From: JAAYBQ01 sp035403465
GTDB taxonomy: Bacteria > Spirochaetota > UBA4802 > UBA5550
Assembly (NCBI GenBank): GCA_035403465.1
Contig: DAONFG010000002.1
Location: 1-64,000, forward strand
Reading direction: 5' to 3'
Length of the DNA stretch: 64,000 nucleotides
This document shows, one piece after another, positions 51,529 to 60,680 of the stretch. The stretch's first letter is position 1. Each line of letters opens with the position of its first letter. Position numbers and translations under genes: made by a program. The notes beneath the pieces were generated by a model. That model did no database searches and had not been told where the DNA came from. It worked only from the letters and a program-made list of their open reading frames with translations.

Positions 51529-52734
51529 ATGCCGGCAAACGACAGTAAGACGGATGGAATTATGACCAGAAAAAATCGAAAAATAATCTTTCCCGCGGGG
51601 ATATTTCTGCTGGTATTTTTTATTGACTCCGTACTTGGTGCCCTTGCACTATCCGCATACACTTATGTATCTCTCAAAAAAACAATTACTGCCGTTGAAG
51701 AATACACTCGTAATTATTCAAAAACACTTGCCGAGGCTTTCGCCAGCGTGGCGGAACTCAGCCTGAAAACAAATAAAACTGAATCGCTGAAAACATTATT
51801 CCATGAAAAAATTCAGCAGAATACCATTGATGAAGCCATATTCGTGCTGGCCGACGGAAGGCTCATCGTGCATTCAAATACTTCTGTTGAAAACGGACTT
51901 GGCGGAAATATTGCAAATGACGAAATGGCATACAACCTTGACCTGATACTTGAACCTGTAAAGAAAAACAGCCGCGAACTTATATTCTCGGACTACAACA
52001 TAATAGACAGAAAAATTCCCTTCAGCAGGAGGGAGCGCGATCTTATCGGCAAATATATCTATCCCGGTATAAATACCACGGGCTGGCTCTTTACCAGGGG
52101 GGTATTCATTGATGATAAGGCTGCAGGTTCGGTCTGCTTTTTAACAGGAAAAGAAAGGATATACTCTGTAATCAGGGAGACATTTTCAAATACCCTGAAA
52201 TACCTTTACACCGTGATCGGCGGATCGTTCATCATATCCTTTATCATTTCACTCGTTATACTTGCCAGGTACCGCTCAATACAGAAAAGGGCTGATAGGA
52301 TCGCACGTACTCCCGGATACGGCCGGTCAAAAGGAATAATACAGGCAGAACATGCGCACGTGCCGGTCGCGGAACACAAAGATGTACCGCTGCAGGCATC
52401 ATCACCAGGCAGCGTTATGGATGATTTTGATCTTTTCGTGGATGAACCTGTTGGCGATGCAATAATTGATAAAGAGCACGAGATCCCTGTAGATCTTGAA
52501 ACAGCCTCCCGGAACGGGATCACGGATACCAGGCCTGTACCTGGCGGAACTAAATCCGATGACGGTTATATAACCGTGGAATTTCTTGGAGAGATTAATG
52601 ATGAACCGGCTGATGTAATCCCGAAACAGCAGGCTGCGGGTGATTATATCGCGCGAAAGATTCCTGCTGATTCTCTCGGGAAAAGAGGATTCACAGAGAT
52701 CCGTGACGCGATACCTGCACAAAAAGGAAGGTAG
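51529..52734 (+). CDS. Membrane sensor-like protein with Cache-like periplasmic domain and long acidic cytoplasmic tail
   Basis: I choose ATG 51529 with AAAGAGGA upstream; a TTG seven codons earlier is weaker. The product has 401 residues. A transmembrane helix lies at about 20-42. A periplasmic domain at about 43-230 has a single-Cache-like pattern (EAIFVLADGRLIVHSN). A second helix follows at about 233-253. Residues 255-401 are acidic, low-complexity and probably disordered, without an output domain. So it looks like a receptor that passes its signal to another protein. It lies 3 bp ahead of the STAS gene, which may be that partner. Confidence 0.75.
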   Translation: MPANDSKTDGIMTRKNRKIIFPAGIFLLVFFIDSVLGALALSAYTYVSLKKTITAVEEYTRNYSKTLAEAFASVAELSLKTNKTESLKTLFHEKIQQNTIDEAIFVLADGRLIVHSNTSVENGLGGNIANDEMAYNLDLILEPVKKNSRELIFSDYNIIDRKIPFSRRERDLIGKYIYPGINTTGWLFTRGVFIDDKAAGSVCFLTGKERIYSVIRETFSNTLKYLYTVIGGSFIISFIISLVILARYRSIQKRADRIARTPGYGRSKGIIQAEHAHVPVAEHKDVPLQASSPGSVMDDFDLFVDEPVGDAIIDKEHEIPVDLETASRNGITDTRPVPGGTKSDDGYITVEFLGEINDEPADVIPKQQAAGDYIARKIPADSLGKRGFTEIRDAIPAQKGR

Positions 52735-52737
52735 GAT

Positions 52738-53373
52738 ATGTTTTTTATCACTCATGCAGAAACCGGAAACAGCAGCACTGCCATTGTCGATATTGACGGA
52801 CCGCTCAACAGCGGAACAAGTTCCGATTTCGAGGAATACACCTCGAAGCTTGCCGATAACGGTATCATATACCTTCTTATAAATTCAGAGAAGATAAACT
52901 TCATCAGCTCCGAGGGGATCGGCGCTGTTCTCCTGCTGCACAGGAAAATTTCATCGATCAACGGTATTGTTGTGTTTTTCAGCCTTAACCGGGAGATATC
53001 ACTCCTGTTTCAACTCCTGGGATTCGACAGTCTCATCCATACGGTCCCGGACAGGGAGGCAGCCCTTGAATTTGTCAGGAAGCCGGATTCAGGCAGCAGG
53101 GGCAGTGCTCCTGCATCGCGGCTGGCAAGGAAAAGTTTACGTGAAACTCCGGTGGATGAACAGGGCGTCGCATCCACTGCGGCAGATAACACTGCAGGGG
53201 ACGGCCATGCTGCAATCAGGCCTTTTGTGATTGAATGCGTAAAGTGCTCATCGCCTGTACGGGTCAGCATGAAAGGTGAACATTACTGCCCGTACTGCAG
53301 CGCTCCATTCACCGTAAGCGGTGAGGGAAACGCAATATTCAGGCTGAACGACATCCCGTCTCCGGACAGGTGA
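52738..53373 (+). CDS. STAS domain protein with C-terminal zinc ribbon
   Basis: A 211-residue protein. An N-terminal STAS domain (about 1-110) of the anti-sigma-factor-antagonist type has DIDGPLN and the INFISSEGIGA phospho-site region, with Ser at the expected place. A Ser/Ala-rich linker follows. A C-terminal zinc ribbon at about 165-200 has Cys pairs ECVKCSS and YCPYCSAP. STAS proteins are toggled by Ser phosphorylation; PP2C phosphatases such as the one at 14-15 kb reverse it, but that link is an inference. The fusion to a zinc ribbon is unusual. Confidence 0.88.
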   Translation: MFFITHAETGNSSTAIVDIDGPLNSGTSSDFEEYTSKLADNGIIYLLINSEKINFISSEGIGAVLLLHRKISSINGIVVFFSLNREISLLFQLLGFDSLIHTVPDREAALEFVRKPDSGSRGSAPASRLARKSLRETPVDEQGVASTAADNTAGDGHAAIRPFVIECVKCSSPVRVSMKGEHYCPYCSAPFTVSGEGNAIFRLNDIPSPDR

Positions 53374-53393
53374 AAATCGCCGGAGACTTTTAG

Positions 53394-53422
53394 TTGACTT
53401 GAACACTTAAGGCGGATAGCAT
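53394..53422 (+). promoter_or_regulatory. Candidate promoter for the DUF2937-lipoprotein-AAA+ genes
   Basis: TTGACT, 17-bp spacer, TAGCAT, in the 110-bp gap after the STAS gene. The -35 is good and the -10 is poor. Confidence 0.35.
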
Positions 53423-53483
53423 CATATTATGCCTCATTACATACACACTGCGGCAGCAATTATACCAGGACAAAGAGGTTGAC

Positions 53484-54014
53484 ATGAACCGTTTCATCAA
53501 GGCTCCATTCAGTTTTCTTGAATCACTCCTTGACAGGATAATTTCGGTAACTGGCGCAATAGTCTTTGCCCAGATGCCTGCATTTATTGTTCAGTACCAG
53601 CAGCGGCTTGGCGGCCATGTTGACGAACTGAAACACCTCATAAACAAGTACAGGTCATACGCTGCATCCAACAACAGGACGCTTGATGAATACATAAACA
53701 TCCACCTGCAGTCAACTGTAAAGGAATTCGCATCAACAGGACAGCTGATGACAGAGAACCTGACCCGCTTTAACGAACTGAGCAAAGCGCTGAAGGAGCT
53801 CGCAGATTCTACCGGCATTGTCAAACTCTTCATGTTTTTCAAGAACATTGACATCGACATATACAGGGGAACAATGAAAAACTTTGTGCCCGGAATTACA
53901 TTCAGTACAGATGCAATACTTTACGGGATAATCGGCGTTATTATATTCATGTCAATCTACTGGCTTATCAGAAAGACGGTAACGGTTATTATCAGCAAAG
54001 TTAAGGGATATTAA
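53484..54014 (+). CDS. DUF2937-like membrane protein
   Basis: A 176-residue protein. It has an amphipathic N-terminal region with a FAQMPAFIVQYQQRLGGHVDE block that resembles the DUF2937 family, a long helical middle (about 45-115), and a C-terminal transmembrane helix (about 145-165) with a basic tail. No catalytic motif is seen. The family's function is not known to me. It begins the second half of the locus, 29 bp ahead of the lipoprotein gene. Confidence 0.7.
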   Translation: MNRFIKAPFSFLESLLDRIISVTGAIVFAQMPAFIVQYQQRLGGHVDELKHLINKYRSYAASNNRTLDEYINIHLQSTVKEFASTGQLMTENLTRFNELSKALKELADSTGIVKLFMFFKNIDIDIYRGTMKNFVPGITFSTDAILYGIIGVIIFMSIYWLIRKTVTVIISKVKGY

Positions 54015-54043
54015 ACGGTAACAGGGTATATATGGAAGGCATT

Positions 54044-54643
54044 ATGAAACGAATAACCATTGCATTACTTACTGCTGCCCTTGTCAGTTCATGCAGCGGG
54101 AGCGGACAGAAAAAAAACCGTAAGTCCGAGTTTATTGACCTTTTCCTGGAACAGGAGGGCAGGATAGTAAATATAATTGATGACACAGCTGAGATCAGCA
54201 GAAAACAGTTCCGGTTTGTCTTCAACTTCAGGCATCCGGACAGCGTGCTTCTCAACGCGTCGTTTAATCCTGAATCATTTGACAGCGCCCGCAGCGGTAC
54301 ACCTCTTGTCCAGATCCCCGGGTTTATTAATAACGGTATAGCAGAAGAACTCTTTAACGCCGAATACTTTATGTTTATTTCGGACGATTCGCCAAACTAC
54401 TGGTATTATTCCGATGACTCGGACAGCAGGTTCGATTCCGTAACAAAAGATGAAAACGGGTACACGTGCAGGCGCACAGTATCCTCGTTCATAGACCTTG
54501 ACGGCAAAGCGGAAAAGCTGGAGATTTCAAAAATAAAGCAGGACACAATATATATCGTGATCGTGATGATCGAATGGAACGATGATTTCACAAAGATGAT
54601 TGAAAGATCAAGACGGTACCTTAAAATTAAATTTATCCTTTGA
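54044..54643 (+). CDS. Lipoprotein of unknown function
   Basis: The start ATG 54044 follows GGAAGG; an in-frame ATG at 54032 is four codons earlier. The 199-residue product has a lipoprotein signal ending VSSC. The mature part has alternating strands and a Tyr/Trp/Asp/Ser-rich stretch (YWYYSDDSDS), with no known domain. It lies between the DUF2937-like gene and the AAA+ gene, 11 bp from the latter. Confidence 0.75.
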   Translation: MKRITIALLTAALVSSCSGSGQKKNRKSEFIDLFLEQEGRIVNIIDDTAEISRKQFRFVFNFRHPDSVLLNASFNPESFDSARSGTPLVQIPGFINNGIAEELFNAEYFMFISDDSPNYWYYSDDSDSRFDSVTKDENGYTCRRTVSSFIDLDGKAEKLEISKIKQDTIYIVIVMIEWNDDFTKMIERSRRYLKIKFIL

Positions 54644-54654
54644 GGCAGTGACAC

Positions 54655-55911
54655 ATGGAAAAAATTCAGACAGAAGACCGGCTTATTGAATACGACCGGA
54701 TGAAGGAGCAGATAGAGAATTCCACCACCGATCTGGTTCTTAAAGCTGACCGGAACATTTCGCTGACAATAGAATTCCAGAAGGAGCGGACACGTATCGG
54801 CTTCCTTATTCCGGCACTTACCGATTCCATGCTTTTTGATACGCTCCTGATACTGAAAAGTCACATAGAGAATATACGCATAGTCTCGTTTGAGGCAGGC
54901 CATTACAGTTTCCAGTCGCTCAACAGCAACATATTCAACACCACATCTGTAACTGATAATTTTAAACTCGATTTTTTCAGCATAGTCAGCTCACGCGCCG
55001 AGGTTACAAAAAAAGGGAACCTGAACCAGGAGGAGATCAATTCCGTAATTGAAATTATAAAAAAGCTCAACTACGAAACAACCTATGACCCTGCCGACAG
55101 GCTGAAGGAGCTCGGAGCTTCGGTTATCAACGGCAGCACAGTTCCCGACTGGGACTACATTGCCGGTTATTCAGAAACAAAACGAAAAATCAGGGAATCT
55201 GTAATCCTCCCGCTCAGGAATCCCGAGGTATATGATTCAATTGCCAGCCTGACCAGGAAAACCATGGAATCGAACAGGCCCAGGGCCATACTCTTTGAAG
55301 GGCCTCCCGGAGTGGGAAAGACTACAGCAGCACGCATAATTGCAGGGGACAGCAGCCTCCCCCTGGTATATGTTCCGGTGGAATCAATTATGTCAAAGTG
55401 GTACGGGCAGTCCTCCAAAAACCTTGCCGAAATTTTTGACCTCTGCGACGAGATGGGCGGGGCCGTTATATTTCTTGACGAGATTGATTCACTTGCCGGG
55501 TCACGCGACCAGAACATGTTCGAGGCCACAAGAAGGATACTTTCGGTGCTGCTGCGCAAACTGGACGGCATAGACAGTGCGGAAAAAACCATTACCATCG
55601 GCGCGACCAACAGGATGAGCGACCTTGACAGCGCACTCCTTTCACGTTTTGACCAGATAATAAAATTTCCCTACCCTGACGAAAGTGAAAGGGGATCTAT
55701 ATTCGGCAGTTACGCAAAACACCTTACCGGGGATGAATGCAGGCACCTGGGCATAAAGACTCCGGACTGCACGGGCAGAAATATAAAGGATATCTGCGAG
55801 CTGACCGAGCGGCGCTGGGCCAGAAAGATCATGACAAAAAACCTCGAGATAAGTCCGCCGCCGTTTGATTATTACAGGCAGTCAGTGCAGCTTTGGAAAA
55901 ATTCTTTATAA
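54655..55911 (+). CDS. AAA+ ATPase of the FtsH/Cdc48/spastin-like group with a unique N-terminal domain
   Basis: A 418-residue cytoplasmic protein. The first 165 residues are a domain I do not recognise. The AAA+ core (about 167-380) has Walker A GPPGVGKTT, a pore-loop-like MSKWYGQSSKN, Walker B VIFLDEID and a sensor/Arg-finger region GATNRMSDLDSALLSRFD. There is no protease or membrane segment, so it should act as an unfoldase or remodelling ATPase on a separate substrate. The aromatic pore motif resembles that of the eukaryotic katanin/spastin class. It is the last gene of the locus. Confidence 0.88.
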   Translation: MEKIQTEDRLIEYDRMKEQIENSTTDLVLKADRNISLTIEFQKERTRIGFLIPALTDSMLFDTLLILKSHIENIRIVSFEAGHYSFQSLNSNIFNTTSVTDNFKLDFFSIVSSRAEVTKKGNLNQEEINSVIEIIKKLNYETTYDPADRLKELGASVINGSTVPDWDYIAGYSETKRKIRESVILPLRNPEVYDSIASLTRKTMESNRPRAILFEGPPGVGKTTAARIIAGDSSLPLVYVPVESIMSKWYGQSSKNLAEIFDLCDEMGGAVIFLDEIDSLAGSRDQNMFEATRRILSVLLRKLDGIDSAEKTITIGATNRMSDLDSALLSRFDQIIKFPYPDESERGSIFGSYAKHLTGDECRHLGIKTPDCTGRNIKDICELTERRWARKIMTKNLEISPPPFDYYRQSVQLWKNSL

Positions 55912-55927
55912 AAACAAAAACCGGGGC

Positions 55928-56062
55928 TTAAAGTCTTTTCAGCAGAAACTCGATCTCTTCGTTGTTGCTCTCTTCAATGTTTTTTCTGATGAGGGATTCC
56001 CTGATCCGCTCCATCTGCTTTTTGTACTGGTCACGTTCTTTAATAGTCGCTGATTCGCGCAT
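55928..56062 (-). CDS. Small charged ORF, 44 residues
   Basis: ATG 56062 to TAA 55928. The protein is highly charged and helical in look (MRESATIKERDQYKKQ at the start, ending EFLLKRL), with codon use like that of the neighbours. It lies 16 bp from the convergent AAA+ gene. The upstream AGG is a weak site. It could be a real small protein, for example a regulator, or the tail of a lost gene. Confidence 0.45.
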   Translation of the reverse strand: MRESATIKERDQYKKQMERIRESLIRKNIEESNNEEIEFLLKRL

Positions 56063-56295
56063 AATTATAACCTGAATGTATGCAGCATTATACATCAAAG
56101 ATGTACAATGTCATTATTTTAATTAATCTAATAAAAAGTTTTAATAACGTTGATGAAGAAACAGCAGTCCGGCTGCTGTACAACATAGGCAAGTCACAGA
56201 CTAAATAGACCACTGCTGGAAATAAGTCAAATATATTAAAACCGGCTTATAAAAAAATTGCCTGCTTTATGTTAAAAGAAAAAAATTTTACTGCT

Positions 56296-56324
56296 CACCT
56301 CCACTGCCGGGAGCAGCGGAGGTG
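56296..56324 (-). terminator. Terminator of the alpha-glucan phosphorylase gene
   Basis: CACCTCC and GGAGGTG, with an inner CTGC/GCAG pair, form a two-part hairpin. On the minus strand it is followed by AGCAGTAAAA and seven T. It lies about 10 bp past the stop. Confidence 0.7.
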
Positions 56325-56333
56325 TACGGATAA

Positions 56334-58892
56334 TTAAGCCCAGGTGAACGGAAGTTCAGGGTCAAATTTTCGCGGCAGGTTCTTGTTAAATGGGAGAATT
56401 CTCACACTATACCCGAACCGTCCGGACTTCAGACACAGCATCTGTCCTGAATATTTATACACACCGTGTCCCTCATCGCCCCTGCACTCCATGGGCGAGC
56501 CCACCCCGTCAGTGATCTCTCCAAACTGGTCCAGTGAGCCGAAATAAAGTTCAACCAGTACATCCGCGGGATCAATACGCCCCAGGTGGATTCTTGCGCT
56601 TGCCCTCAGCGTCGAGTTAACAGTTATGTCTCCACCGTCGTCGATATTCATATCAAGCACGCGCGCATCGCTCCAGAGGTGCCTGATCCTTTCGCCCCAC
56701 CTCGCCAGTTCCCGTGAAACCTTAAACCCGTCCTTCATGTACTCACGGAAATTGTGATGCGCCTTTATATAATATTTTTCCGTGTAATCCTTAACCATCC
56801 TGTTTGTATTAAACTCGGGCATTATGGATTTCATCGATTCGCGTATCTTCGTCAGCCATGCAGAAGGCACACCGTCATCACCGCGTGTGTAAAATTGCGG
56901 TATAATCTCCTCTTCAAGCAGGTTATAGATAGAGAGGCTCTCCACTTCATTCTGGTAGCCCTGGTCGTCATAAACCTCACCGTTGCCTATGGCCCAGCCG
57001 TTGCTGGAGTTATATGCCTCGTCCCACCATCCGTCCAGAACGCTTATATTTATCCCTCCGTTTGACACAACCTTCATTCCGCTTGTGCCGGAAGCTTCTT
57101 TCGGTCTGATGGGATTGTTCAGCCATATATCAACACCCTGTACCAGATAACGGGCAACATTAATCTCGTAGTCTTCAAGGAATACAATTTTTTTCCTCAT
57201 CCTGTCTTCACGGGAGATGTGTATTATCTCCTTGATAAACTCCTTGCCCAGGTTATCCTTCGGATGGGCTTTACCTGAAAACACAATCTGTACAGGTCTC
57301 TTCGAATCAAAAAGAATCCTGTTCAGCCTGTCTATGTCCGTAAACAGAAGTGTCGCCCTTTTGTAGGTGGCAAACCTTCTGGCGAAACCTATGGTTAATG
57401 CTTCAGGATCAAGGACCGAGCTGGCGATTGATGCGTGCTTACGCGGCACCCCGCGGGCAATAAGCTGGTTGTGAAGCCTTTTCCTTGCAAAGCTCACAAG
57501 GCGTTCCCTGAGGCGCTCCCTGCACCTCCAGAGTTCCGAATCAGGAATATTATCTATCCCCTTCCAGATGTCCCTTGATGCCGGGTTGTCGATCCACCCC
57601 GGCCCCAGGTACCTGTTGAAAAGTCTCATCATTTCATCCGATGTCCATGACAGTGTCTGGACACCATTTGTTATGTGACCGATTGGAACTTCATGTGACG
57701 GGAGGTAGGGCCATACCCTGTTCCACATTTTTCGGGATACATCACCGTGCAGCCTTGACACACCGTTACAAGAGAAGGCGCACCTCATCGCAAGTACGGT
57801 CATGCAGAAATCCTCTTTTATATCGAAGGGATTTTCACGTCCCAGGGCCATGAACCTCGCCTCGTCAAGATTCATATCTTCATAAACATTCTCAAAATAG
57901 GTATCAATCAGTTTAACAGGGAACCTGTCGTTTCCCGCAGGCACAGGAGTATGGGTTGTGAAGATGTTGCTTGCAGTTACAAATGAATGGGCCTCGTCAA
58001 AAGTCATCCCGTATTCCTTCATGCAAAGCCTGATTCTTTCCAGTGCAAGAAAAGCGGCATGTCCTTCATTCATATGAAAAACAGTTATCTCTATACCCAT
58101 GGCACGGAACGCCCTGAGCCCGCCTATCCCGAGCATGATCTCCTGTTTTATGCGCATCTCAAGATCGCCGCCGTAGAGTTCGTCCGTGATGTTCTTATCC
58201 TCAGTCGAATTTTTATCAATATTCGTATCAAGAAGAAAGAGAGTAATGTTCCCTATCACCACCTGCCACACCCGGGCGTATACAGTCCTTCCGGGATACT
58301 CAACGCTTATTACAATATTTTCTCCGCTGCTGCCTTTAACCGGCGTTATGGGAATATTGTAAAAGTCTGTCTCCGGGTAACGCTCCTGCTGCCATCCGTC
58401 AAGGTTAAGGTACTGCCTGAAGTAGCCCAGCCGGTACAGGAGCCCCATGCCGTACAGGGGGATCCCGAGTTCACTGGCTGATTTAAGGTGGTCCCCGGCC
58501 AGGATCCCCAGGCCGCCTGAATAGACCGGCACGCATTCATGCAGCCCGAACTCTGCAGAAAAATATGCTATCTTTGCATCGACTGCGCCGTTTTTATTTT
58601 CATCAAACCATGATGTCCTTGTCAGGTGCCTGTCGAGCTCCTCCTCGACCCTGTTCATGTGTGCGATAAAACTTTCTGATTCGGCAGCTTCATCAAGGGT
58701 CTTCTGGGAAAGGGTACCGAGAAAACTTATCGGGTTATGCCCCACCTCCCTCCATACATCAACGTCAAGCCTTCTGAAAAGATCAATCGCCTCAAAGTTC
58801 CACACCCACCAGAGGTTATAGGCAATTTTCAGCAGAGGCTTTAATTTTTCAGGAAGATAAGGGACAATCTTAAATTCTTTAATCTTTTTCAT
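56334..58892 (-). CDS. glgP: Alpha-glucan (glycogen/starch) phosphorylase
   Basis: An 852-residue protein of the bacterial short alpha-glucan phosphorylase type. The N-terminus has YNLWWVWN. The active region includes AYFSAEFGLHECVPVYSGGLG and HMNEGHAAFL. The pyridoxal-phosphate site region is EASGTSGMKVVSNGG with its Lys. It releases glucose 1-phosphate from alpha-1,4-glucan using phosphate. The last 100 residues include a charged strand-rich end. It is a single gene with a terminator. The 250 bp to its right hold no gene I can see. Confidence 0.93.
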   Translation of the reverse strand: MKKIKEFKIVPYLPEKLKPLLKIAYNLWWVWNFEAIDLFRRLDVDVWREVGHNPISFLGTLSQKTLDEAAESESFIAHMNRVEEELDRHLTRTSWFDENKNGAVDAKIAYFSAEFGLHECVPVYSGGLGILAGDHLKSASELGIPLYGMGLLYRLGYFRQYLNLDGWQQERYPETDFYNIPITPVKGSSGENIVISVEYPGRTVYARVWQVVIGNITLFLLDTNIDKNSTEDKNITDELYGGDLEMRIKQEIMLGIGGLRAFRAMGIEITVFHMNEGHAAFLALERIRLCMKEYGMTFDEAHSFVTASNIFTTHTPVPAGNDRFPVKLIDTYFENVYEDMNLDEARFMALGRENPFDIKEDFCMTVLAMRCAFSCNGVSRLHGDVSRKMWNRVWPYLPSHEVPIGHITNGVQTLSWTSDEMMRLFNRYLGPGWIDNPASRDIWKGIDNIPDSELWRCRERLRERLVSFARKRLHNQLIARGVPRKHASIASSVLDPEALTIGFARRFATYKRATLLFTDIDRLNRILFDSKRPVQIVFSGKAHPKDNLGKEFIKEIIHISREDRMRKKIVFLEDYEINVARYLVQGVDIWLNNPIRPKEASGTSGMKVVSNGGINISVLDGWWDEAYNSSNGWAIGNGEVYDDQGYQNEVESLSIYNLLEEEIIPQFYTRGDDGVPSAWLTKIRESMKSIMPEFNTNRMVKDYTEKYYIKAHHNFREYMKDGFKVSRELARWGERIRHLWSDARVLDMNIDDGGDITVNSTLRASARIHLGRIDPADVLVELYFGSLDQFGEITDGVGSPMECRGDEGHGVYKYSGQMLCLKSGRFGYSVRILPFNKNLPRKFDPELPFTWA

Positions 58893-59142
58893 TATTGTAC
58901 TCCGGTCAGATCAGGTTATCACAGTTGATAAATAATAATAATCGGCATGTATTTCAAATAATTCTTCCATGTAATTAATCTTAAAAATTTTCAGGTTTAA
59001 AATATTCAACGCAGTTTTGCATTTGATAAAAAGAATAAGTACAAACAGGGAACATTTCAGCAGTTTTCCTTGAATATTACGTCATAAGTAAAAACCTTAA
59101 GGGCATGACTGTATGGAGGATCCCGGCTGATAGGACAGGAAA

Positions 59143-60162
59143 TCAGAAAAGCGGAATATATAATGAAAACGTTGAACCCTGACCCTGTTTAGAGTCTACA
59201 GATATAAATCCGCGGTGTCTTTTCAGAATTGAATAGGCAAGGGCAAGACCGATACCGTCATGACCTTCCTTTGTTGTATAATAGGGGTTGAATATATCAG
59301 TAAGTTTTTCAGCATCGATTCCGGAACCGTCGTCGCTGACGGTCAGTTTAATGTATTTGCCCGGGAGAAGTACCATCTCCCTGAAGACCTCCTCCAGAAC
59401 GACATCCTCTATAGATACGCCAAGATCAATCTTACCATTTACGGGTTCAACAGCTTCTATCGAATTCTGGATTACACATTCAACTGTCATGGAGAGGAGC
59501 TGTGAATCACCTTCTACTTCAGTCGTATTATCATTTCCGGAAACAGTGATAGTGCCGCCGAAATCCCTGCGTTTTTGTGCACAGATATCTTCAACGAGTC
59601 CTGCCAGTTTCACTTTTGTCTTGATAAGCCTTATTCCCCTTGAATACGAACTGAGCCGTTCTGTAAGCACCTTTATTCTCAACGAAGCTTTTTCCGCGTC
59701 ATTAAGAAGGTCCAGCAGATCCCTGTTCTGCTCCGCTTCAAATTTAGCCAGTGAAATATTACCCAGGACCGCAGTGAGGGCATTATTATAGTCATGAGCT
59801 ATACCGCCTGAAAATATCCCTATGGCAGTAAGCTTTTTATTCTGCCGGTAAAGGTCTGCAACATCCTTATCATTAAATTCTGCCCGCGGCTTTCCGGAAA
59901 TGCAGAACACGAAGTTCCTGCCGTCAGGACTGATGGTAAAATCTGCAACAGTGATATTCCCCTTTGCGGATAATGCCGCCTCCAGAATTTCCGGCGAAGG
60001 AAGACCGCCCCCGGCAACGGCAGGAATCAGGTCACCCAGCAATGCGCCTTCAAGTTTTACAGAACCCGGCTTAACGGATTCCAGCAGTGCAGCCGCGCCA
60101 GCACTAACAGATGTTATTCTCCATTCATTATCAAGGCACAGAATCCCCAAAGTGCTGCTCAT
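59143..60162 (-). CDS. Sensor histidine kinase with short N-terminal PAS-like domain
   Basis: A 339-residue soluble kinase. Residues about 1-95 are PAS-like. The dimerisation helix has the phospho-acceptor His in GIAHDYNNALTAVLGN. The ATPase domain is complete, with an N-box-like QNSIEAVEP, the G1 VSDDGSGID, an F-box-like IFNPYYTTK and G2 DGIGLALAY. So, unlike the 45-47 kb protein, it can phosphorylate itself. No response regulator is next to it. Its ATG overlaps the HIT gene stop by four bases. Confidence 0.92.
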   Translation of the reverse strand: MSSTLGILCLDNEWRITSVSAGAAALLESVKPGSVKLEGALLGDLIPAVAGGGLPSPEILEAALSAKGNITVADFTISPDGRNFVFCISGKPRAEFNDKDVADLYRQNKKLTAIGIFSGGIAHDYNNALTAVLGNISLAKFEAEQNRDLLDLLNDAEKASLRIKVLTERLSSYSRGIRLIKTKVKLAGLVEDICAQKRRDFGGTITVSGNDNTTEVEGDSQLLSMTVECVIQNSIEAVEPVNGKIDLGVSIEDVVLEEVFREMVLLPGKYIKLTVSDDGSGIDAEKLTDIFNPYYTTKEGHDGIGLALAYSILKRHRGFISVDSKQGQGSTFSLYIPLF

Positions 60163-60674
60163 TTTTTTTCACCTGTCTCAGTTTGATCTGCGGCAGTGAA
60201 TGCCGCGGTAAGCTTTTCCATTACATCCAGCGGGTCACTGACGATTACCCTTGTCCCTGAAAGCACGTCCAGAAAACCAACCTCATTCGCATACCTTGGG
60301 ACAACATGCTGATGCAGATGAGGGATACTCGCGCCGCTCCCGAGTCCAAGGTTATAACCTGTATTATAACCTGACGGTGAAAACTCCCTGTCAATAATTG
60401 CGATGGACATGACCAGCAGCCTGTGCATCTCTGCAGCCTCATCACCGGTCAATTCACCGGGACTGCATATATGCCGTTTTGGAAAAATCATCAGGTGCCC
60501 TGGATTGAAAGGATAAAGATTAATGGCAACAGTAAAAAGTTCATTGCTGTAAACAGTCAGATCTTTTACACGGGGATCCCGCCTGTTGATGGCGCAGAGG
60601 ATGCAGTCAACATCAGGCTTGGCGCCTTTAACATACTTGATTTTTTCAGTGTTGAACAGGTATGTTCTATCCAA
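60159..60674 (-). CDS. HIT-family nucleotide hydrolase or transferase
   Basis: A TTG start at 60674, with AAGGA upstream at a slightly long distance; no earlier usable codon exists. The 171-residue protein has a CILC pair near residue 21, the substrate strand FPKRHIC, and the active-site HLHQHVVPR (HxHxH). Members cleave dinucleotide polyphosphates or AMP conjugates; the exact substrate is unclear. It lies between a membrane-protein gene and the histidine kinase. Confidence 0.9.
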   Translation of the reverse strand: MDRTYLFNTEKIKYVKGAKPDVDCILCAINRRDPRVKDLTVYSNELFTVAINLYPFNPGHLMIFPKRHICSPGELTGDEAAEMHRLLVMSIAIIDREFSPSGYNTGYNLGLGSGASIPHLHQHVVPRYANEVGFLDVLSGTRVIVSDPLDVMEKLTAAFTAADQTETGEKK

Positions 60675-60680
60675 ACCGGA

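Noticed and set aside
56101..56208. 35-residue + strand ORF in the gap before the phosphorylase gene
   Set aside because: It has an AT-rich start, no ribosome site and no family; too little to call a gene.
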